Virus record (IMG/VR): IMGVR_UViG_3300050343_000285
Location: 1 to 64,000 of that record
Direction: 5' to 3' (one strand)
DNA from: a virus
Length of the DNA stretch: 64,000 nt
The translations under genes were made by a program, and so were the position numbers. The notes below the pieces were generated by a model. The model was not told where the DNA came from and did not search any database. It saw only the letters and a program-made list of their open reading frames with translations. Below are positions 49,601 through 61,011 of this stretch, piece by piece; within the stretch, counting starts at the first letter, position 1, and each line of letters opens with the position of its first letter.

Positions 49601-52600
49601 CGCATGTTGGAAGCTGATCCAGCTACACAAACCAGCGCCTTGGGCGCAGGTCAGATAGCTAAGTTGACTTCGAAGATTAATAGATATCAAAGAGCTTTAG
49701 GTCTCTTAGCAGATAGTACTGATAAAGCTTCTAACGCATTGAAAAAAATTGATGAGCAGCAAAGAATCTCTGCTGGTCGTAGAACTGGAGTAATGGATTT
49801 TCTGTCTAATATCAATAACCCAGAAGCTTTGCTTGGTATGAGAAGAGATCAGGTTTCCTATTCTAATGTAATGTCTGGAACAGGAACTATTAATGATATT
49901 GCTCAGGGTATTTCTCAATTAAGACTTGTTGAAAATACACAAACCCCAGAGGACTTCGCTAGAACTCAAGAAGCATTTTTTAATAATGCTATGGGCATAC
50001 TTGAATCTTCTGGTGGAAATCCTGAAGTCTTTAGGCAGTTCAAAGAAATGTTTGCTGCTGATTTTGGTCCACAAGGACAGAACCCAGCTATATCTCCTTT
50101 TGTAGATGCATTTAGGCAAGCTTCAGAGAAGCAAATAGAGGCAGCTAAGGTGCAATCTGGATTAATAACTAGCGGTGCTGAAATTGCCGGAGATGCTTTA
50201 CGCAAAGGGGCTGAGGACTTTACATCAAAGATGAAAGTAGCTACAGATGCTATAGTAGCTGAACTTAATGGGGTAGCTGATAGACTTGGTTTAGGACAGC
50301 CTAGTGGCAGTCAAACGTTTGCTAATGGAGGTGTAGTATATGCTTCTGCTGGTCAGATGATTAATTTCCAACCAAAAGGTACAGACACAGTACCAGCAAT
50401 GCTTACTCCTGGCGAATTTGTTGTTAATAGAGCATCAACTTCTAAAAACCTACCTTTACTTAAGTCTATAAATAGTGGAGGTTACAGTAGAGGAGGAAGT
50501 GTATCTTATTATGATCAAGGAGGCTATGTATCAACTAGTGGTAATAAATTTCAAGGGGCTCAAAATAAACTTGATAAAAATTTAGAAACAGATTTTCAAG
50601 AACTTATTAGTGGCATATTAAAGGAATCTAAACAAGAATTACCAATGCAGGATGCTGGTTCTTATCAGATTCAAAAGAATATGTTTAAACGTAATAGGAA
50701 ATTGACCAACAAAATGACTGGTATACAGTCTGGTATGGACTTTTTTAATAATTTAGATAGTGGTGATTCTAGAAAGATAAAAAAACTAGACGTATTCAAA
50801 ACTCCTTCACAAACAATTACTAATAAAGATTTATACAGAACACTTGCTGGAGATAACAGGCTGGTTTCTTCAATAAATCCATATTTAACATCAGGTAAAG
50901 AAAATTCTTGGTGGAGTTTCTTTGAAGGACAGGGAAAAAACAACGAAAAATATAAAGGTAATTTAGCAGACTCTAAAGCTACCATAGAAACTCTTGGACC
51001 TAAACTTGATCAGTATTCCGGTATTATGGGAGATAGAATATCTGAACTTCCTGAACTTAAGAAAGTAGCAGCTAAAGATAGATCGATTGCATCAAGAAGA
51101 AAAATTCCTGAACTTGAATCGTTAAAACAAAGAAAAGGACTTATTGATGGTCTTATTGATTTTAGGGCTTTTGGTCAAGGACTTGTAGATACTGATAGCA
51201 TACGACATCTTTTCGGTTTTGGCGACACTGCGCTTGGTGGATCCGGTGGAAGTAGCACTGGTAAATATAGTAATGATCTGACATCTTTAATAAAAACTGG
51301 TTTATTGCCTGAAGATATCTTAGACGAAGGCGCTAAAGAAGGTGTGAGAAAAGGTCTAAGAAATGCTGCCATAGGATTAGGTGCTGGGGCTGCGGTAGCA
51401 GCGGCTCCTTTTACTGGTGGTGCTAGCTTAGCTTCTCTTGGATTAATGTTGGGTGGCACTATGGGTGTTAGCATGGGTGCTATTAATATTGCAGATATGA
51501 TAGAAGAACAACAATTTCAAAAACTAAAAAATAGTGATCCTTTAACCTATGAAAAGATTAGAGCTTTAAAAGATAATGAAAACTTTAAATCTACAGCGAG
51601 CACGTACGAAGGTTTAATAGATATTGCGGATTTGGGTGTGTCTGCTGGTCCCGGTGTTGCTAAATTTTTGCGCAATAGAGGTAGCAGATTAATGAAGAGT
51701 GTCGTTAAACCTGGTGCTATAGGTATGGCGGATGATGCTGTTAGTCCTGGTAGTAAACAATTGCTAAAAGATATTACATCAGATAGTCCTTCTACTAAAA
51801 ATAGTCCTTCTACTAAAAAACCTCCTAAACTTAAAGGTGGCACAAATCCCGATACAATAATGCGAATGACAGATGATGTTCGCTCAATGCTTACTAAGAT
51901 TGAAGGTCAGAGAGGTAGTGAATTAGCTGCAAGTTTTTCTAAAGCTGGTTCAGATAATCTTCTCCAGAATGTTCGAAATTCTCTGGATATATTAGGAGTA
52001 AATCCTGAAGACTTTTATAAAGTTTTACCTAGAGAGATTTCAGTTTCTGATAACTTACCGGGTGCTCTAGGTTTCTTCCGATCTAATCAAGGAGCTTTTG
52101 GAGATATGGGAGATATAGGAATTAGAAGATCCGCTTATGCAAAAACTTTGTATCATGAAATGACTCATTCTATGATGGATCAGATAAAAAAGAAGAGACC
52201 GGAAGCTTGGACAAGATATCAAGACAAGGTGAAGAGTGTGTTTTCAGGAAAAGATCCTCATAAGCTTGGTGATGCTATTACCTCTTTGAGTAAAAATTAT
52301 CAACCTGCAGATATGATGTATGGAAGATATTATAAATTACTAAGATTGCAAAAATTTGGTCAAAAAACATGGCAAAGGAACGTACCAAAAAATTACTAAG
52401 AAATATCCATCGCTAAGGACATTCTTAGATAATCCAGGTAATTATAAGCAGCCTTATGATGGTGCTACAGATGCCATAATGAATGGAGCATTAACAGATT
52501 TAGGGGCTAGCCCAGCACAATTAACCTGGGATGCTAGTTCTGGCATGGAAGAATTTTTAACAAAATTGGTTGATAGCGCTAATGATATGAGTAACAAGCA

Positions 52601-55600
52601 AAGAAAAGGCTTAGGAGGTATATTAGATAACCTGTTGATGGGTCCACCTCCACCACCAATATCTAGGAACAATAGCGCATTAAAAAGTTTAGATACTCCT
52701 AATAAATTAACAGTTATGAAACAGTCATGGAGTAGATTTACCAAGCCTATCAGAAGATTTATGGGTGATGACCCCGATATCTTTTATGGATCAGATTCAC
52801 TTCCTGTTATGGTAGAAAATTCATTCCCCTCGACTGTAGCAGGAGGGGTATTGGCAGGGGCGATAGCGGCTGCTGAAGACCTTTATTCAAATCCGACAGC
52901 TGGTAGTGGTTCTGCTAGTGGTAGTTCTTCTAGTGGTAGTTCTGCTAGTGGTAGTTCTTCTAGTGGTGGTTCTGCTAGTGGTGGTTCTTCTGGTGCAAGC
53001 ACTTCTGTTCCACCTACTAGTAGTAGTGCTGGAGGTAGCGCTGGAAGTAGTGGCGCACAAGAAGCTATAGAACAACACTTGGAAGAGACTAGAAGAGTTT
53101 TTGCAACGACTAACGCTTCTCTTTTAGATGCTACTGGAGGAGAAGGTATAGGTGAGGATAATAGTAGATATAGTTTTGGACAAGCTGTTCAAGGTCGTAA
53201 TAAAGGTCTTGTAGATCCTCTTGATGCTGTCAATTATTATGCTAGAAGAATTCGTATTCCTGAATTTGAGCTTGGTGGTACTAGTCAAAAGGGTGGTGTT
53301 GCTGCTGGTGAGCTATTAACTGAAGATCAAAGACAAGTATATGAGAGTCAATATTATGATGTTTTAAATAAAATTAAATCATTGTATAAATCTAGCGGTA
53401 TGTCTCCTGATCCAGCAAAATTATCAGATTTTACCAATGAAAGAGATTTACTTAAAGAAGTTTTAGATAGTGATTATAGGGCTCAATTTAATCTTGGCCA
53501 ACCTACTAAAGCGCCTAAATTCAATTTAACATCTCCTACACAACCTAATAGTAGTCCTCCTAGCAATGCTGAAAAAATGATGCTAGAGGATGATGTACCA
53601 AAAGATAATAAAAGATTATTAGAGTTGATGTCACATATAAAAACTGGAACAACTACCAAAACTAATGAAGAGATTTTAAAACCTTTTGGCTCAAGATTTA
53701 CCAGTGTTGGTCAATCTTTAAACGAAGCGTTAAAACCAGGCTCAAAGATAGATTATCAAAAACAAGTTTTATCAGATTTTAATAAACTTAAAGCAGATTA
53801 TTTAAAAGCTTATGCTGCTCCACAAGATGTTACAGCTACCAATATTGGTTTTTCAAGTAGCACAAGTGGGCCTTCATCAACTCAAAAAGCTATAGCAGAG
53901 CTTAATCTTTTAAAAAAGGATAAATCAGCAAAGACTCAGGATCCGCAATTTATGTCTTCTCCAGGTGGTTTACCAATTACACCAGCAGAGTTAAATAAGG
54001 TGAACGATGATGTAAATAGTTTAGTAGCAAAATATCAAGGTCAATATGGACAACAGAGCCCAGCAGACTTAAAAGATATTCTGCAAAAAGCTACTGAAAG
54101 AAGAGATCTTCTTAGAATTCAACACGGAAACTGGGATAAGTATTATAAAGAAAAAAGCGGATATGATAAGAAAAGATTAGAGTTTGAGTTTTTAGAAAAA
54201 AGATGGAATTTCAGAGATGAGCTTAAGGCAGATCCTGAAGGTAGAATGTCCGGAGGTGGACAATTTGGTATGGGTTCTTTAGAATATGCATTATTTAACC
54301 ACCCAAGCCCTATCGGTAAAGTAAATCCTTTTGAGGTATTCAAAAAAGATCCTGAAAGTACACTTTATGGTAGACCTGCTACAGATCTTGATTCTGTCAT
54401 GGGCTCAGTCAATAAAACTACTAATAAGATTATTGAAAATCTAATTAAAAATTATGGACAAGCTTTAGGTATTAATCCAGGTTTACCTATACCGAAAAAA
54501 TCCAGTGATATGGATACTTGGCTTAGTAATATTAATCCCGACGCTGTATCATTAATGGATAGTAGTGTGCCAAATCCAGGATGGATGTTGGATGTTTTAA
54601 AAAATCAGTACACCCCAGGTAGGGTTTCAAACGGTGAGACGCTTGCAAGTAAATTTGGATTATGGAGTGTTACTGGTGCTAAAAATGGTTGGAATAGTAA
54701 CTTTGGTAAAGATTATGAAGCAGAATTCCAAAAAAGAGTTAGAGAAAAATTGACAGATTGTATACGAACTTAAAGGTAAAAGAGCAGACACGCTTGATGG
54801 AGGTAAAGTATCTACTCAGGAAAGTATCATAGACTCTTTAGCTACATATAGTGGTTTAATGAATCCTGCGGTTTATAGAGCTGGTAATCCTGCGTTTGGT
54901 CCTTTGATTATACCTAAAAATAATGCTAATATACCAGACGATAAAAAGGTTGCAAGATATAGAAAAGATATTGGAAGAGCATACCAAGCCTACACTAAAT
55001 CTAATTTTGATATGACATTTGGCGGCCGTACTAGTGTAGATGGATATCAAGCAATTGCTGATAGATTAGGTATTCCTTTAGGTGGAGAAGCTCTTAGAGA
55101 AACAGTTTTAACAGATAGAAATGCTTTAAAAAGAATTAAAGAAGGTAGAACTTTTGCTGTAGGCAGAGCAGGTAAAGGTACGGAAGGAGCTAAACAAAGT
55201 ACTGGTATCGCCAATCTTTTTGCTGCTGGTCGTAGTGCCGAGGTACCAGAGGGTGATCGTGGCAGATTCACAGATTTAGACGGTAATGAAGAAAAAAGTA
55301 AAACCATATTAGGATTACTAGCTAGTGGATTGAATTTTAGTAATAGATTAGGTATTACTAATAGACAATCTAGACTAGATTATGTTAAAGATTTTAAATT
55401 TGCTGATCTTTTACAAGATCCTATATACGCTAAATATGAAAAAGATCATTTAGATCCTAGTATCTCAGCCCTCAAACCTGTGTATAAAGTTTGGGATTCA
55501 TTAAAAAATTATTTTGTTAAAGATGGTCTAACTACCGCTAGAATTATTGATGAAAATGCTTCTGGAGTTGTTAGTCGAACTCAAAAAAGTAAAAATGATA

Positions 55601-56484
55601 GATTTCTTATTGGTGGCAAACCGATAGGGGCAGAGAATTTCTTAGATAATTATGCAAATGCTTTGAAAGATGGTAAAGATCCTTATAGTTTAATTCTTGA
55701 GGGTGCTAGTATTCTCAAAGATGCTACAAAGGACGGAGGCGCATTTAGCTCAATAGTAGGTAAACCAACTCCTTTTAATAATAAAGAATTTATCTTAGCT
55801 AAAAAAGAAATACAAATGCAAGATCCGCTTAATAGAGCAAAAGGCGGTTCAATACCAAATTATTTCAGTGGTGGTGGCTCTACACTTGTAAACTATCAAG
55901 CCAAAGGGACGGATACTGTGCCCGCGATGCTTACTCCGGGAGAGTTTGTAATTAATAGGGCCGCTACCCAAAAACATCTTCCATTATTAAAATCTATAAA
56001 TAATGGATCAATGCCTTCTAGCATAAGCGGTACTACATACGCCAGATCCGGCGGTGTTATACAAGCTAGGAACTATTTTGATGGAGGTCTTGGTAAGATG
56101 GGAAATCTTGCTTCAGGAGGTCTTGGCTTAGATTTATCGAGTGCTGAAGGTGTATTTAATACATTTATTAGAAACTTTAGTAGTGAAACTAGTGCTTTTG
56201 GTGGGCTTATTAATAACTTAGCTAGAGTCTTCCCTGCTCTTAGCGGACCTGTTAATAATTTTGGCAATCATGTTGATAAACTAGTTAATGCCCTTAATGG
56301 TCTTAAAAATATAGAAATAAAAGGACCAAATATTCCAGATACAATTAATGTTAATAGTGAGACTATTAGGGTCGAATTAATAGCACCACAAGATAGTAAC
56401 TATAAATTAAGTGATGATGATAGAAGACAGATTACTCAGTCTTTAGAAACTAGACTAAAAGAATTGACTACATTAGGTAGATAA
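43601..56484 (+). CDS. Giant tail tape measure protein (two frame breaks), about 4,290 aa
   Basis: Sets tail length and is ejected into the host. Residues about 150-400 match the TP901-type tape measure core (FDRQLIRLSQVTGTSVAGLQ, then GLRTIFTRIQRGSTIESLKEFG). Gly-rich linkers carry repeated PGE modules of form DTVPAxLTPGEFVxNxxA near 45400, 46300, 50400 and 55930. An HExxH motif (LYHEMTHSMM, about residue 2851) suggests a zinc peptidase-like domain. A Ser/Gly repeat lies at 52897-53050. Open parts are 43601-52399, 52356-54773 and 54859-56484; single-base changes near 52360 (run of six A) and 54755 join them. It is probably one gene; the breaks look like assembly insertions. Confidence 0.8.
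52897..53050 (+). repeat. Ser/Gly-coding tandem repeat in tape measure
   Basis: Repeats of a 30-nt unit built from GGTAGTTCTGCTAGT and GGTAGTTCTTCTAGT, giving a flexible SGSSSSGSSASG linker. Confidence 0.8.
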
Positions 56485-56511
56485 GTATTATATATTAAGG
56501 AATAATATTTT

Positions 56512-58119
56512 ATGAAAATTAGAGACGAAAAAACAACAGTTCAAAATGTATCCATACAAAATGTAGGTGCTGGTGGAGCTAGTGTTTCTGTTAATGGAAC
56601 GTCTTTAGACCCAGCTCCTTTTGTTAGTCTCTCTACAGATCAGTATCGTGTTGGGGAATTAATAGTTGGTGGAGTATTAAGCGTATCTCTTAATGGTACG
56701 ATTTATACAGCTAGTGCTAGCAGTGGTGGTTTTTCAAATATAGCTGGTAAAGCAAACAATATATTAAACTCTGTAGGTAGCAGTGGGGATTGTGTAAATA
56801 TTAATATTAATTGTAATGGAACAGTTTTAGTTAATGGTTTTGGTACTATTAGATCTGTTAGTGTAGAAGAGGGTCCAGATCCTACATGGACAAAGTTAGC
56901 TACATATAATATAGAAATAGAAATGTATCATAATAATGGCCAACTAGCTGTTAAACCTAATACGGCTGCTGGTAGTTATGTTACTACTAATGAGATTATT
57001 AAAGATGTCAGCGAAAGCGTTACCCTTAATGTAGATAATGATGGTTTTGCTGTAGATGACGCTAATGGTACTAAAGCAGGTAGGGCACATGCTAAATATA
57101 GTTTTAGTATTAGTGCTACAGGAGGTAGCGTAGGTTGTAAAGGTCAACTTTCCCAAAAGACTGGTATTGAGGCTGCTGAAGAGGTTGTGAAAAGACGTAT
57201 AAGTAGTATTTCAAGTGGTAGTATCGGTACAGGCTTAGGTTCTCCTTCAGAATTAACTAGCCAATTAAACACCTATCATAGTGGTAGTAAAAAATTACAT
57301 GTACGTAATGTTGATGCCGATCCTATTAATGGAAGTATGACGGTTTCTGGTGATATTATTTTAAGACCTAGCGGTTGCACACATCCTGAAGCTTTTATCG
57401 ATATTACTGTTGATTCTAGGGCAGATAGTTCACAGGTGGGTAGAACTGTAACGGTGAGTGGAACTGTAGAAGGTCTATATAGTCATGATTTTAATTCCAT
57501 TATAACTAATGGTACTTTTCATTCACACGGTGCGGATCGTCTTGGCTCGGCAGAAGGAGTGTATAATAGCATAAAAGGCTCTTTCGAAAGTATGGCTCAA
57601 ACTTATTTAGAAGGAATTCTTAACGACACCAGCGATTGTACTAATGGAGGCTTGTTAGGTATCTGCGAAACTATCGTTACTCCTGCTGAATGTAATTTGA
57701 GAGAAGTAAATAAAAGTGTTACTAGGAATTTTGGTCAAGGTACTGTATCTTTTACTCATGAATATTCAACAGCTAGAAATTGTAGTATTCCTGGTGCTGC
57801 TAAAACAGACATAGAGATTAGTCATACTTATCCTACAGATGTTTTCGCAGAATTTACTATACCTTTTCGTGGTGGTGGACCACTACTGCAAAGTTTAGGC
57901 ACAACGACAAAAGAAACGATATCTGTTAATGTTAATGTTACTGTAGACGATACAGGTTGCGAGGAGAGATATTTAACTTCTTGCGCTACTTCAAAAGCTG
58001 ATGAAGCTGGGAATACAGAGGGTGCTGGTGGCTGGTATTTAACCCAAAACTCTATTACTAAAACAAACACAGGTTCTTTTAGAGTAACAAAGGAATGGAC
58101 GAAACCAAGTAATTGTTAA
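56512..58119 (+). CDS. Putative distal tail protein, 535 aa
   Basis: Follows the tape measure, where distal tail (Dit) proteins lie. It is beta-rich with repeated NGTxxV and GGTFxSxSA type segments (SVSVNGTSLDPAPF, VSVEEGPDPTWTKLATYNIEIEM). No clear domain name; the family call is from position. Confidence 0.5.
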   Translation: MKIRDEKTTVQNVSIQNVGAGGASVSVNGTSLDPAPFVSLSTDQYRVGELIVGGVLSVSLNGTIYTASASSGGFSNIAGKANNILNSVGSSGDCVNININCNGTVLVNGFGTIRSVSVEEGPDPTWTKLATYNIEIEMYHNNGQLAVKPNTAAGSYVTTNEIIKDVSESVTLNVDNDGFAVDDANGTKAGRAHAKYSFSISATGGSVGCKGQLSQKTGIEAAEEVVKRRISSISSGSIGTGLGSPSELTSQLNTYHSGSKKLHVRNVDADPINGSMTVSGDIILRPSGCTHPEAFIDITVDSRADSSQVGRTVTVSGTVEGLYSHDFNSIITNGTFHSHGADRLGSAEGVYNSIKGSFESMAQTYLEGILNDTSDCTNGGLLGICETIVTPAECNLREVNKSVTRNFGQGTVSFTHEYSTARNCSIPGAAKTDIEISHTYPTDVFAEFTIPFRGGGPLLQSLGTTTKETISVNVNVTVDDTGCEERYLTSCATSKADEAGNTEGAGGWYLTQNSITKTNTGSFRVTKEWTKPSNC

Positions 58120-58135
58120 AGGACATGCAAACGGA

Positions 58136-60076
58136 ATGAAATCTTATAATATAGACATACAATCTCCTGAATGCTTATCTAATTCTAATGGTCGTATTAC
58201 CATAAGGGATTTGACAGAGAATCAATCCCTATCTTTTACATGGAAGAACTTGCCTATTGACTCTAAAATAGAAAACAAAGGATCTATAGTTTCAAATTTA
58301 GAATGTGGTACTTATGATATAGATATATATGATTTAGAAAGCAAAAAAAATATTAATGAAAAGATAACTATAGAATGCAAGGATGTTCTGTCTTTAGATT
58401 TACTGCAAATAGAAGGGTTGCATTGTTATGAAGATGTTGGTCAAATGAATATTGCATGGTCTGGAGGCCAAGCTCCATATACACTATCTATAGGCTCGGA
58501 CAACCATACTACTTATAATAATGTATTTTCTTATAATATATTAGCTAATCATACCTATTCTCTAACTATCAAAGATGCTAATGGGTGTTTAATTAATAGA
58601 AATAATATTACTAAAAATATTGATTTGCTAAACATTGATGTATATTGGGAACCTATTAGCCATTATGGAGGCTCTTCTGCTCATGTCAAATGCGAAATAT
58701 CTGGGGGTAAACCTCCATATCAAATAGCATGGTTTATAGATGGTCAAGATAAGCCTATTATTGTCAATAAGTCAAAAATTACCGATACATTAGATTCTAA
58801 TCATTATCTTATTACTGTTGAAGATAGTAATAAATGCAAAACAACAAAAGAGTTTTTTATATCAGAACCTTCTAATATAATGGTTAATTTAAAAACAAGT
58901 GCTGACTATCATAGTAATTCTTATTTTCCAGAAGAGGATGCTCAAAAGATCTATAATCTTCTGCTCTTTCCTGTAAAAAAAGATAAAATCAAAGATTTTC
59001 ATAAAAAACTTAAAAGTAATAAGCTAGTATTAAATCATAAAAATCAAAAAATAACACAGAATATTGTTTTAGATTTTGATATAGTAACTATAAATAATAT
59101 AGAATATATGTATTTTTATATTAGTCCTGGATTATTAGCTATTCAACAGGCCACATCTAAACTTTCTATAGGTGATGAAGAAATTACCTTACATCACAAT
59201 CCTGAACTTAATAATCAGAATAAACTATTAATGGGTTCTATTATTTTAGATCAGAATTATGAGTATCTATTTCATGAAAACGATGTGGTTAACTTATCTA
59301 GTAATAATAATGATAAAATTTTAAAAACAAAAATTAAATATGCATATACTATGAGTGGTTTATATCTATCTCCTAATATATCAACTATTATTAATTTTTT
59401 ACCTAATAATTCAGATCAAGTTTTGAATTTACTGAATCAAAAAAATGATTTAAAAATACAATGCTTAACTACTAAATCTAATAACAAATTAGGCGAAATA
59501 TCTTTATATGTGAATGGTGGACATACCGATTCTTTACAAGTGGAATTAGTAGATAGCCATCATAATGCGTCATACCATCATATAAAAAATCATTATGTAA
59601 ATATAAGCAATTTATCTTATGGTGATTACAAAATTAAAGTTTTTGATAAATTTAATACTGCAACAGAATATAATAGGACAATAATAGACGACCTACATTA
59701 CCCTGTTAAAATTATGCAGTCTTTTCAAGAAGAACAGGCTCATGCTCAGCTAGAAATATCGAATAAATATAATATTTCTCATACCCTTTTAAATAAATAT
59801 GACTCAACTCCTAGTAAATTATTATTTACATCTCCAGAATTCGAAAATGGGGTATTAATAAATATATCTCCATCTGAAGCTTATTTTGAGATTGTTGATG
59901 CGGACGGAAATAAGGTAGATGGTTGTGGTTATAGCGTTGTGGATTTAGATTATGGAAAATATACTATAACAGCTTTTCATGATGGTTATAAGACACAGAC
60001 TAAAGATTTTTTTGTTAATAGTTCTAAGGATTTAGTAACAGTTTTATTAGAGAAGGAAGATTATGGCTTCAGCTAA
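58136..60076 (+). CDS. SprB-repeat-like tail adhesin, 646 aa
   Basis: The N-terminal 260 residues contain three units like SprB/PKD adhesin repeats: GGQAPYTLSIG ... SLTIKDANGC, GGKPPYQIAWFIDG ... LITVEDSNKC. Bacteroidetes adhesins of this type bind surfaces. In a tail module this suggests a receptor-binding or cell-surface-binding protein. The C-terminal part has another beta domain (AYFEIVDADGNKVDGCGYSVVDLDYGKYTITAFHDGYKT) like a CarboxypepD_reg fold. Overlaps the next gene by 14 nt. Confidence 0.6.
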   Translation: MKSYNIDIQSPECLSNSNGRITIRDLTENQSLSFTWKNLPIDSKIENKGSIVSNLECGTYDIDIYDLESKKNINEKITIECKDVLSLDLLQIEGLHCYEDVGQMNIAWSGGQAPYTLSIGSDNHTTYNNVFSYNILANHTYSLTIKDANGCLINRNNITKNIDLLNIDVYWEPISHYGGSSAHVKCEISGGKPPYQIAWFIDGQDKPIIVNKSKITDTLDSNHYLITVEDSNKCKTTKEFFISEPSNIMVNLKTSADYHSNSYFPEEDAQKIYNLLLFPVKKDKIKDFHKKLKSNKLVLNHKNQKITQNIVLDFDIVTINNIEYMYFYISPGLLAIQQATSKLSIGDEEITLHHNPELNNQNKLLMGSIILDQNYEYLFHENDVVNLSSNNNDKILKTKIKYAYTMSGLYLSPNISTIINFLPNNSDQVLNLLNQKNDLKIQCLTTKSNNKLGEISLYVNGGHTDSLQVELVDSHHNASYHHIKNHYVNISNLSYGDYKIKVFDKFNTATEYNRTIIDDLHYPVKIMQSFQEEQAHAQLEISNKYNISHTLLNKYDSTPSKLLFTSPEFENGVLINISPSEAYFEIVDADGNKVDGCGYSVVDLDYGKYTITAFHDGYKTQTKDFFVNSSKDLVTVLLEKEDYGFS

Positions 60077-60998
60077 AGCTTTTAATTGTGAAATTGCTAG
60101 TTTAACATGTAATTTAGGATTCGGTTCTAGCGAATCGAGTGTATCATTAAAATTAATAGAGCAACAAGAATGCGGAACATATAACGGCTCTTTGGGTTGT
60201 GTATATACTATTAATGTGGGAGGTTTTAATTTTAGTGGTGTTTTAGCAGACCATACTTACCAACAATCTTCCTCAGGATTAGTATGGGATGTTAGATTAA
60301 CCGATGGTAGACAAAGCCTTAATAATGTCTCTGTTATTATGAACGACTATTATTGTAGTCTCGATACACCCAATCTAATTAATGTTTTAGCTCTGTTGGA
60401 ACCATCTGTTTGTAATTTTGATTGCGGAGATTTTATGGCTTCGTTTAAAGATGAATCAGGTATACCCATGTTATATGTATTAAGAGCACTGCATCAACAG
60501 TCTGTCTTGCTGCCAGTTTGTGGAGCAACGTTAAGTCTTGATCTTTCTCAGGTCATAGCTATTTGCCCATTTTACTTACGAATTAACGATACAAGCTCTA
60601 ATGTTTTAAATATTATAGATCAAGCCTGCAAAGAAGCTGGTTTTGATTTTTTTGTACAGATTGTTGGCGGAAATTTTGAGGTAGTTCCTATAAATAAAAA
60701 AGTTGCGCCACCTAGTGGTGCGTTAAGAACATTATTAAATACTATAGCTGCTAGTTCCTGTGGTGGTCAAGGGACTATAGACCATAGATATGGAGAAGAA
60801 ACATCGTATGAACCTAGTAAGAAATTTGTTTTAGGAAATAAGGTACATTATTTAACACAAGTAGACAAAGATGGGGTTTGTACTGGTAATCCTGGTACAG
60901 ATATTAGACCTCCTGTACCTGACGACGGAGTAGTAACCAGTGCTGGGTTTATTCAAAATAATAACGATATTATAACACCTCAACCCAAAATTATATAA
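60063..60998 (+). CDS. Putative baseplate or tail hub protein, 311 aa
   Basis: Cysteine-containing protein whose centre (LRINDTSSNVLNIIDQACKEAGFDFFVQIVGGNFEVVPI) looks like a hub domain segment of phage late control or tail hub proteins. Position after the adhesin supports a tail-tip role. Weak assignment. Confidence 0.5.
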   Translation: MASAKAFNCEIASLTCNLGFGSSESSVSLKLIEQQECGTYNGSLGCVYTINVGGFNFSGVLADHTYQQSSSGLVWDVRLTDGRQSLNNVSVIMNDYYCSLDTPNLINVLALLEPSVCNFDCGDFMASFKDESGIPMLYVLRALHQQSVLLPVCGATLSLDLSQVIAICPFYLRINDTSSNVLNIIDQACKEAGFDFFVQIVGGNFEVVPINKKVAPPSGALRTLLNTIAASSCGGQGTIDHRYGEETSYEPSKKFVLGNKVHYLTQVDKDGVCTGNPGTDIRPPVPDDGVVTSAGFIQNNNDIITPQPKII

Positions 60999-61011
60999 GC
61001 GAAGGATTATT

